Assembly: GCF_000400485.1 (NCBI RefSeq)
Contig: NZ_ASHR01000007.1
Span: 1 to 59,900, forward strand
Source of the DNA: Agrococcus pavilionensis RW1
GTDB lineage: Bacteria > Actinomycetota > Actinomycetes > Actinomycetales > Microbacteriaceae
Direction of reading: 5' to 3'
Length of the DNA stretch: 59,900 nucleotides
The translations under genes were made by a program, and so were the position numbers. The notes beneath the pieces are model-generated. The model had not been told where the DNA came from and did not search any database. It saw only the letters and a program-made list of their open reading frames with translations. Positions 51,935 to 59,900 of the stretch are shown here, piece by piece. Each line of letters opens with the position of its first letter. Within the stretch, counting starts at the first letter, position 1.

Positions 51935-52699
51935 TCAGCCCGCGTCGACGAAGCGGGCGAGCACCTCGGTGAACACCTGCGGCTGCTCGGAGTGCACCCA
52001 GTGGCCCGCGCCCTTGATCGTCACGCGGCGCACGTTCGGGAACCGCGCCTCCATCTGCGGCGCGAACTCGTCGCGCACGTAGCCCGAGTCGGCGCCGGCG
52101 ACCCACAGTACCGGGCCCTCGTAGACGGCGTCGGTCTCGGGGAATCCGCGCAGCACCGCGAGGTCGCGGCGCAGCACCTCGAGGTTCGGCAGCCAGCGCC
52201 AGCCGTCGCCGTCGCGCTGCAGGCTCTGCAGCAGGAATCCGCGCACGCCGGGATCGGGCGCGGCCTCGGCGAGCGCCTCGCTCGCCTCCGAGCGCGAGCC
52301 GAGGCCGTCGAGGTCGATCGCGAGCATGCCGTCGATGTAGCGGGAGAACTCGTCGGTCGAGCGGTAGGCGACCGGGGAGACGTCGACGACGCACAGCCGC
52401 TCGACCTTCTCGGGGTGGCGCAAGGCGGCGAGCATCGCCGCCTTGCCGCCCATGGAGTGGCCGACGAGGGCCGTGGGCTCGTCGATCGCGCTCGCCACCG
52501 CATCCGCCATCTCGAGGTAGTCGAGGCGCTCGGTCCAGCCCGAACGACCGTGGTTGGGCATGTCGACGAGCGTGACGCGATGCCGGTCAGCGAGTGCCTT
52601 CGCGATCTGCGTCCAGTTCTTGCCCTGCCCGAAGAGCCCGTGGCAGAGCATGACGGGCGAGCCGTGCTCGCCGAGGTGGGTCAGGTGCAGGTCGGTCAC
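51935..52699 (-). CDS. Alpha/beta-fold hydrolase
   Basis: A 254-residue hydrolase: SPVMLCHGLFGQGKNW (oxyanion region), DMPNHGRSG, nucleophile elbow ALVGHSMGGKAAM near residue 82, and catalytic His in KGAGHWVHSEQP. The order and motifs resemble YbfF/ABHD11-type esterases. It is cytosolic; substrate unknown. Its gene stands alone, with a perfect terminator just beyond the stop. Confidence 0.88.
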   Translation of the reverse strand: MTDLHLTHLGEHGSPVMLCHGLFGQGKNWTQIAKALADRHRVTLVDMPNHGRSGWTERLDYLEMADAVASAIDEPTALVGHSMGGKAAMLAALRHPEKVERLCVVDVSPVAYRSTDEFSRYIDGMLAIDLDGLGSRSEASEALAEAAPDPGVRGFLLQSLQRDGDGWRWLPNLEVLRRDLAVLRGFPETDAVYEGPVLWVAGADSGYVRDEFAPQMEARFPNVRRVTIKGAGHWVHSEQPQVFTEVLARFVDAG

Positions 52700-52787
52700 G
52701 CCGCCACGCTATCGGCGCGGCCTGCGCGTGCGACAGGAGGGCGCGGCGACCGCCGGTGGCGGCGCCGCGCCTGTGGAGCGGCCCGGC

Positions 52788-53279
52788 TCAGCTCGTCGAG
52801 CCGGCCGTCGCCGTCGCGGACTCGCTCTCGCTCGAGCCCTGGCCCGTGCCGATCTGCGACTGCCCGCCGCCGCCGTGCTGCACCTCGATCTTGCGGGGCT
52901 TCGCGCGCTCGGCGACCGGGATGGTGAGCGTGAGCACGCCGTGCTCGTACGACGCCTCGATGCGGTCGAGGTCGACGTCGTTGCCGAGGCTCAGCTGGCG
53001 CATGTAGCGGCCGGCGGGCCGCTCCTGCGCGATCCACTGCCGCTGGTCGCCGCCGCCGATCGTGCGCTCGGCCTGGATCGTCAGCGTGCCGGCGTCGATG
53101 CCGAGGTCGATCGAACCCGGGTCGATGCCCGGCAGGTCGACGTGCACGACGTAGTGATCGCCGGAGCGGTAGAGATCCATCGGCATCCAGCTCGAGGCCG
53201 CCGCGGCGCCACCGGCGCCGCTCAGCAGTCGAGCGGTCATCCTGTCCATCTCGCGGAACGGGTCGAAGGTCAGTGCCAT
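52788..53279 (-). CDS. Small heat-shock protein Hsp20
   Basis: A 163-residue Hsp20. It begins MALTFDPFREMDRMTARLLSG, and its alpha-crystallin domain has WMPMDLYRSGDHYVVHVDLPGIDPGSIDL and DVDLDRIEASYEHGVLTLTIPVAERAKPRKIEV, the latter with the conserved A-x-x-x-x-G-V-L-T motif. The C-terminal tail is Gly/Ser/Thr-rich. ATG at 53279 follows GGAGGAGG. A CIRCE operator lies about 95 bases upstream, so HrcA should repress it; hrcA itself is not in the window. Confidence 0.95.
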   Translation of the reverse strand: MALTFDPFREMDRMTARLLSGAGGAAAASSWMPMDLYRSGDHYVVHVDLPGIDPGSIDLGIDAGTLTIQAERTIGGGDQRQWIAQERPAGRYMRQLSLGNDVDLDRIEASYEHGVLTLTIPVAERAKPRKIEVQHGGGGQSQIGTGQGSSESESATATAGSTS

Positions 53280-53374
53280 TGACAACCACCTCCTCCACGT
53301 GCGGCCGCGCCCTGTGCGACGGCCGTCGGTGTCTTCGGCAGCTCCCGGGAACCGCCCCGAGGAGCGGCTCCATT

Positions 53375-53401
53375 CTAGCACTCGACCCAAGAGAGTGCTA
53401 A
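53375..53401. promoter_or_regulatory. CIRCE operator overlapping the hsp20 promoter
   Basis: CTAGCACTC-N9-GAGTGCTAA differs by one base from the CIRCE consensus TTAGCACTC-N9-GAGTGCTAA. On the minus strand, TAGAAT at 53377-53372 is a good -10 box and TTAGCA within the element lies 18 bases before it as a weak -35, so HrcA would block RNA polymerase directly. Confidence 0.95.
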
Positions 53402-53444
53402 CGCCTCGCTTCGAGGTTGCTGGGACTCGAACGCGTGCTGGCGG

Positions 53445-54209
53445 CTACCGGCGATCGCCCACGTCGAAGCCGGCGCGATCGACGCGGCGGTGGAAGCGCA
53501 TGCCCGCGAGGCCGCCGAGCACGGCCCCGATGAGCGCGACGACCGCGACCACGAGCGCCGAGATGATCGTCGCGAGGGTCGCCTGGTCCTCCGGCAGCGG
53601 CAGGGTCGGCATCGAGCCGGGCGGCAGCGCGAAGTTCTGCCCCGCGACGAGCCCGATGATCGCTGCGGCGATCGCGATCACGACCGCCCACACCCAGACG
53701 GCGACGCCTTGCTTCGCGCCGTCGAAGCGCGCCATCCGGCCGGCGACGTACCCGCCGCAGTAGTAGGCGATGAACCAGATGACGAGCAGGATGACCGCGC
53801 CCCAGATGCCGGCGGACTGCAGGTCCTGCTGCGCTCCCTCCACGACATCATCGACGTCGCGGCCGGAGAGCGATGCGATGAGCGCGCCGATCGCGGCGGC
53901 GAGCGCGATGAGGAGCACCACGGCGCCGGTGGCGGTGAGCCAGCCGAAGAACGCCGCGCCCACCTTCACCCCGCCGAAGCGCTCGCGCTCGCGCGCCACG
54001 ACGGCCTCGCGGTCATGGCGCACGTCGGCGGCGAAGCGATCGTCGTGCCGGCGCTCCCTCACCGCTGCGGCACCGGAGCGCCCATCGTCGCGGCGCCGCT
54101 CGCGCGCGTCGGCGGCATCCGCGCGCCCGTCGTCGCCCGTCGCGGCGTCCCGAGCCGGTTCGTACGGACGGCTCCTCGGGGTGGAGTCGTCCGGGCCCTG
54201 TGCGGTCAT
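53445..54209 (-). CDS. Predicted membrane protein (four segments, TIGR04086/YrzE-like layout)
   Basis: A 254-residue protein. The first 80 residues are hydrophilic and very rich in Asp and Arg. Four membrane segments follow: FFGWLTATGAVVLLIALAAAIGALI, IWGAVILLVIWFIAYYCGGYVAG, GVAVWVWAVVIAIAAAIIGLVAG and IISALVVAVVALIGAVLGGLAG. The layout and GGYVAGRMARFDGAKQGVAVWV resemble YrzE/TIGR04086 proteins; function unknown. It is divergent from clpB. Confidence 0.75.
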   Translation of the reverse strand: MTAQGPDDSTPRSRPYEPARDAATGDDGRADAADARERRRDDGRSGAAAVRERRHDDRFAADVRHDREAVVARERERFGGVKVGAAFFGWLTATGAVVLLIALAAAIGALIASLSGRDVDDVVEGAQQDLQSAGIWGAVILLVIWFIAYYCGGYVAGRMARFDGAKQGVAVWVWAVVIAIAAAIIGLVAGQNFALPPGSMPTLPLPEDQATLATIISALVVAVVALIGAVLGGLAGMRFHRRVDRAGFDVGDRR

Positions 54210-54339
54210 GTCGAGCTCCTCACATCGGTCACGTCGTCGTGGTCGATCGGGGCGCCGTCGCGGCGGCCCGTACCTCAGTATCGGCGGCGGGGAGCGGTCC
54301 GACCGGTTTTCCTAGCCAACGTCCAGCATGCGTAGTAAA

Positions 54340-54360
54340 GTTGAGTCGATAGCACTCAAG
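54340..54360. promoter_or_regulatory. HAIR box (HspR operator) upstream of clpB
   Basis: GTTGAGT-N7-ACTCAAG differs by one base from CTTGAGT-N7-ACTCAAG. It lies 36 bases before the chosen clpB ATG and inside the longer frame that begins at 54328, so that longer frame cannot be the real start. Confidence 0.92.
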
Positions 54361-54396
54361 TTTGAGATCGCCAGTTCAGGATCGATGGAGGAGCGG

Positions 54397-56637
<2,241 letters not shown>

Positions 56638-56726
56638 CGGGTCGGGCGCAGGCGGATGCCGCGCGGGCACGCGCGGCACGGCAGAATCGAGCGGTTGCCC
56701 ATCGCTCGAGGACCGGAGGACCCACC

Positions 56727-58172
56727 GTGGCCATCGCCCCGCCCAGCCCCGGCAGCGAGGCGGCGCTCCCGCCCCTGAGCGGCGGGCCGCACCGCGCCCG
56801 GCTCGGGCTCATCTCGATCGTGGCGTGCTTCGGCGGGCTGCTGTTCGGCTACGACACGGGCGTCATCAACGGGGCGCTGCAGCCGATGAGCGCCGAGCTC
56901 GGGCTCGAGGCGCTCACCGAGGGCATCGTGACGAGCTCGCTCGTCTTCGCGGCGGCCTTCGGCGCGCTGCTGGGCGGTCGCATCTCCGACGGGATAGGCC
57001 GGCGCTCGATGCTCATCGCGCTCGCGGTGCTCTTCCTCGTCGGCACGCTCGTCGTCGCGCTCGCGCCCGGATTCGCCGCGGTGGTCGTCGGTCGCGTGCT
57101 GCTCGGACTCGCGGTCGGCGGCGCCTCGACGGTCGTGCCGGTCTACCTCGCCGAGCTCGCGCCGTTCGAGATCCGCGGCTCGATCTCCGGCCGCAACGAG
57201 GTCGCGATCGTCTCGGGGCAGCTCGCGGCCTTCATCGTGAACGCGGTGCTCGGCAGCACCCTCGGGCACCTCGACGGCGTCTGGCGCATCATGTTCGCGA
57301 TCTGCGCCCTCCCCGCGATCGCGCTCTTCGTCGGCATGCTCCGCATGCCGGAGTCGCCGCGCTGGCTCGCCGAGCGCGGCCGGCGCGAGGAGGCGCTCGC
57401 GGTGCTGCGCTCGGTGCGCGCGGACGAGCGCGCCGAGGCCGAGCTCGCGCACATCGAGGCCCGCCTCGACGCCGCCGCGGTCGCGCCGCGCGGCCGCGCG
57501 CGGCTCCGAGCGCTGCTCGCGGACCGCTGGCTGCGCCGCGTGCTGCTCGTCGGCGTCGGCGTCGGCGTCGCGCAGCAGCTCACCGGCATCAACGCGATCA
57601 TGTACTACGGCACGAGCGTGCTCGAGGAGTCGGGCTTCGATCGCTCGGCGGCCCTCATCGCGAACATCGCGCCCGGGATCATCGCCGTCGTCGGCGGGCT
57701 CGTCGCCCTCCGGCTCATGGATCGCGTCGACCGGCGCACGACCCTGCTGATCGGCTTCTCGCTCACGACGCTGTGCCATGCCCTCATCGGGATCGCGTCG
57801 GTCGCGCTCGAGCCGGGGGACCCCATCCGCCCCTTCGTGCTCCTCGCGCTCGTCGTCGCCTTCGTCGGCGCGATGCAGACGTTCCTCAACGTCGCGACCT
57901 GGGTCTATCTCTCCGAGATCTTCCCGCTGCGCGTGCGCGGCCTCGGCATCGGCATCGCGGTCTTCGCGCACTGGCTCGCGAACGGCGCGCTCGCGCTCGC
58001 CTTCCCGTCGCTGCTCGAGGCGGTCGGCATCACGGGCGCCTTCTTCCTCTTCGCCGCCGTCGGCGCGCTCGCGCTGTGGTTCATCGCGAGGCACGTGTTC
58101 GAGACGCGCGGCCGCTCGCTCGAGTCGCTCGAGGCCGACATCGCGAGCGGCGAGCTCTTCGCTCGCCGCTGA
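56727..58172 (+). CDS. MFS sugar porter (sugar:H+ symporter family)
   Basis: A 481-residue protein with twelve predicted membrane segments. Sugar-porter signatures are FGGLLFGYDTGVINGAL in segment 1, GGRISDGIGRRSML in loop 2-3, VPVYLAELAPFEIRGSI, MPESPRWLAERGR between domains, AQQLTGINAIMYYGTSVL in segment 7 and YLSEIFPLRVRGLGIG. Probably proton-coupled import of a monosaccharide or inositol. GGAGGA lies upstream of the GTG at 56727. No sugar catabolic genes are adjacent. Confidence 0.93.
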   Translation: MAIAPPSPGSEAALPPLSGGPHRARLGLISIVACFGGLLFGYDTGVINGALQPMSAELGLEALTEGIVTSSLVFAAAFGALLGGRISDGIGRRSMLIALAVLFLVGTLVVALAPGFAAVVVGRVLLGLAVGGASTVVPVYLAELAPFEIRGSISGRNEVAIVSGQLAAFIVNAVLGSTLGHLDGVWRIMFAICALPAIALFVGMLRMPESPRWLAERGRREEALAVLRSVRADERAEAELAHIEARLDAAAVAPRGRARLRALLADRWLRRVLLVGVGVGVAQQLTGINAIMYYGTSVLEESGFDRSAALIANIAPGIIAVVGGLVALRLMDRVDRRTTLLIGFSLTTLCHALIGIASVALEPGDPIRPFVLLALVVAFVGAMQTFLNVATWVYLSEIFPLRVRGLGIGIAVFAHWLANGALALAFPSLLEAVGITGAFFLFAAVGALALWFIARHVFETRGRSLESLEADIASGELFARR

Positions 58173-58178
58173 CGCGGT

Positions 58179-59498
58179 TCAGTGGAACGGGCAGCGGCCA
58201 CCGCTGCTGCCGCGGGGGCGCCGGTGGGCGCTCCGCACCACGCCGCCCGAGGCGGGCTTCGTCGGCATGCGCCGGCGGCTGACGTCGAGGCCCTCGCCGA
58301 GGATCGTCACGCGCGGATCGCTCAGCGCAGCGATGGCGCTCGAGAGCGTCGCGATGGTGACCTTCTCGCCGGGGCAGCGGTGACCGGTCGAGGGATGCCC
58401 GCCGCCCTGCGGCACGAAGGCGCCCATCGCCTCGATCTCGGCCCAGTCGTCGACGCCGACGAAGCGCTCGGGGACGAACTCGCCCGCGCGCTCCCAGCTC
58501 GACTCGTCGAGGTCGGTGCCGAGCACGTCGAGCAGCAGCAGCGCGCCGGCGCTCACGCGCTCGCCGTCGAGCTCGACCTCGTCGATCGCGCGGCCCGGCA
58601 GCATCGGCACGAACAGCGCCGTGCGGCGCACCTCGTGCGCGAAGGCGGTCGCGAGCGGACCGCCCGTCAGCCTGCCGCGCTCGGCGGTCTCGGCCGCGAT
58701 CCGCTCGCGCCACTCGGGCCGCTCGTGGAGCGCCTTCGCGGCGAAGGCGACGAACCGGCACACCGCGATCGCGGGGCGGAACGAGTTCTGCAGCTCGATG
58801 CCGGCGAGCCGCGCGGGCAGCAGCTCACCCTCGTGGTCGCGGTGCCACGCCCACGCGTGGAGCGCGGTGCCGGCCGTCGCCTCGAGCGCGCCCGTCCGCA
58901 CCGCCTCGATGAGCGCGCTCGCGTGCCGGTCCGACCACCAGCGGTTGGCCATCGTGAGCAGGAACTCGGGGGAGTAGGGCACGCCGAAGCCGTCGACGAT
59001 CTGCGCCTGCCGCCTCGCCCAGCGCGTCTTCGCGTCGGCCGTGCCGGGCAGGCCCGCCCAGCGCTGCATCGCGCGGCCGATCGCGCCCACTGCGGCGTCG
59101 TAGGCCGAGCGCTCGCCGCCGGCGATCCAGTCCGCGAGCTCCTCGCCCCACTCGCGCTCGAGGTGCGGCTCGAGCCGGCGCACCTCGGCGTCGTCGTAGG
59201 CGAGGCCGAGGAAGGTCCCCTTGCGGTGCCGGTGCGCGGCCGTGTCGAGCGAGTGCACCGAGCCGTGGCCGAAGAGCGACTCCTGGATCACCATCGGCAT
59301 CGCCCCGTGCCGGCGCACCTTCGATTCATCGTAGAAGAGCTCGACCGCCTCCGCGCCGCGCATGAAGAGCGCGTCGCTGCCGAGCGCCTGCGTGCGCACC
59401 GCACGGGCACCTGGCCGGGCGCGCTGCCAGATCGTCTCGCTCGTGTCGTAGCCGCGCGTGAGCAGCAGGATCGCGTCGTCGTCCAGCGGGTTGGCCAT
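58179..59498 (-). CDS. Cytochrome P450, CYP152 (fatty-acid peroxygenase)-like
   Basis: A 439-residue P450. The heme ligand is in VPQGGGHPSTGHRCPGEKVTIA (Cys near residue 375). In place of the acid-alcohol pair of oxygenase P450s the I helix has LQNSFRPAIAVCRFV, with the Arg-Pro (Arg near 241) typical of CYP152 enzymes such as P450 BS-beta, which use hydrogen peroxide to hydroxylate or decarboxylate fatty acids. No redox partner gene is adjacent, as expected. The C-terminus ends GGRCPFH. It stops six bases from the convergent MFS gene. Confidence 0.88.
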   Translation of the reverse strand: MANPLDDDAILLLTRGYDTSETIWQRARPGARAVRTQALGSDALFMRGAEAVELFYDESKVRRHGAMPMVIQESLFGHGSVHSLDTAAHRHRKGTFLGLAYDDAEVRRLEPHLEREWGEELADWIAGGERSAYDAAVGAIGRAMQRWAGLPGTADAKTRWARRQAQIVDGFGVPYSPEFLLTMANRWWSDRHASALIEAVRTGALEATAGTALHAWAWHRDHEGELLPARLAGIELQNSFRPAIAVCRFVAFAAKALHERPEWRERIAAETAERGRLTGGPLATAFAHEVRRTALFVPMLPGRAIDEVELDGERVSAGALLLLDVLGTDLDESSWERAGEFVPERFVGVDDWAEIEAMGAFVPQGGGHPSTGHRCPGEKVTIATLSSAIAALSDPRVTILGEGLDVSRRRMPTKPASGGVVRSAHRRPRGSSGGRCPFH

Positions 59499-59551
59499 GC
59501 ATCGGACGGTATCGAGCGCACCTGCGGGGGCCCTGCGCGAGCGCGTGCTCG

Positions 59552-59839
59552 TCAGCCGGCGTACCCCTTGACCTCGACCTCGGTGAAGACGACCCGGACG
59601 GAGCCGCGGTTCTCCATCCGGTGCGTGGTCCCGGCCGCGCGCGTGTACGCGACCCCGGGCTCGATCGCCACTTCGAGCTCGGCGCCGTCCGGCAGCACGG
59701 CCCACATGACCGACGGCTCGACGCCCACGACCGCGTAGTCGTACTCGTGCGTGTGCTCCTCGATCGCGCCGCCGGGCTCGATCGTCCACTGGGTGATCCG
59801 GAACCGGTCGTCGTCCACGAAGACTCTGGAGGTGGCCAT
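59552..59839 (-). CDS. Small cupin-domain protein
   Basis: A 95-residue single cupin barrel: RITQWTIEPGGAIEEHTHEYDYAVVGVEPSV has the metal-binding H-x-H-x(3-4)-E pattern in part (EHTHEYD), and AAGTTHRMENRG holds the second-motif His. Function unknown; small cupins act as isomerases, dioxygenases or ligand-binding proteins. ATG at 59839 has GAGGA upstream. It lies 53 bases upstream of the P450 gene on the same strand, so the two may form a unit. Confidence 0.85.
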   Translation of the reverse strand: MATSRVFVDDDRFRITQWTIEPGGAIEEHTHEYDYAVVGVEPSVMWAVLPDGAELEVAIEPGVAYTRAAGTTHRMENRGSVRVVFTEVEVKGYAG

Positions 59840-59871
59840 GCGGCCATCCTCGCACCCGACGGCATCGGGAC

Positions 59872-59897
59872 CGAGGTGCCTCACTGAGAAGTGAGCG
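59872..59897. repeat. Right copy of the terminal inverted repeat
   Basis: An exact reverse complement of bases 1-26, containing the same CTCACT-TCTC-AGTGAG hairpin (read on the other strand). It sits upstream of the cupin gene at the very end of the window. Confidence 0.6.
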
Positions 59898-59900
59898 CGA

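Noticed and set aside
54328-54396. Upstream ATG of clpB at 54328
   Set aside because: It would place the HAIR operator inside the gene and lacks a ribosome site; 54397 has GGAGG at proper distance.

Overview
The window is about 60 kb of very GC-rich DNA. Coding is dense on both strands, genes often overlap by 1-8 bases, GTG starts are frequent and G/C is strongly preferred at third codon positions. Together with an RPF/LysM protein, HspR/HAIR and CIRCE heat-shock control, a Ku-LigD end-joining pair, a WXG100-like protein and Microbacteriaceae-style palindromic intergenic repeats, this points to a Gram-positive actinobacterium, probably Microbacteriaceae (Agrococcus-like; genus is inference). 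I found no rRNA, tRNA, IS element, CRISPR array or prophage.

Region 1 (about 0-14.1 kb) is a complete aerobic phenylacetate degradation cluster. One minus-strand unit is paaA-paaB-paaC-paaD-paaE-paaG. The plus-strand unit diverging from it is paaI-paaK-paaR. A second minus-strand unit is paaJ-paaF-paaH-paaZ. Related TetR/PaaR-type palindromes precede paaA/paaI and paaJ. PaaK makes phenylacetyl-CoA, PaaABCDE epoxidises it, PaaG isomerises the epoxide, PaaZ opens and oxidises the ring, and PaaF/H/J carry out beta-oxidation-like steps. An rpf gene with its own promoter and terminator sits between the two paa blocks. About eleven REP-like palindromes lie in this region, two of them inside the paaD reading frame.

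Region 2 (14.1-22.4 kb) holds a small membrane protein, a DinB-like protein, a DUF4190-like protein, a glutaryl-CoA dehydrogenase/CoA-transferase pair, ku-ligD, and a YbdK-type carboxylate-amine ligase gene broken by one base in a G run.

Region 3 (22.4-34.4 kb) begins with two overlapping paralogous genes for DUF4062 - NB-ARC - helical-repeat STAND NTPases, the most interesting candidate conflict/sensor system here. Mostly housekeeping or hypothetical genes follow: dienelactone hydrolase, DUF1206, GNAT, dcd, 2H phosphoesterase, SDR, and a LuxR-type ATPase remnant.

Region 4 (34.4-41.5 kb) has a tightly coupled five-gene cassette: a WXG100-like protein, a large LXG/pretoxin-like protein, two small hypothetical proteins and a membrane protein. 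It resembles a type VII secretion-linked module. An Atg22-like transporter, a DUF559 protein, a tandem 56-bp repeat and a frameshifted DUF1345 gene follow.

Region 5 (41.5-59.9 kb) holds dnaK-grpE-dnaJ-hspR behind a HAIR box, two proline-rich/membrane proteins, a RibD-like reductase, a small kinase, and an OmpR/EnvZ-type two-component system with a putative shared operator in front of itself and of a PepSY-like protein. It ends with an alpha/beta hydrolase, CIRCE-controlled hsp20, a HAIR-controlled ClpB lacking its N-domain, a sugar-porter MFS protein, a CYP152-like P450 and a small cupin. A 26-bp perfect inverted repeat lies at the two ends of the window.

All functional calls come from reading translated sequence and remembered family motifs; no database search was run.
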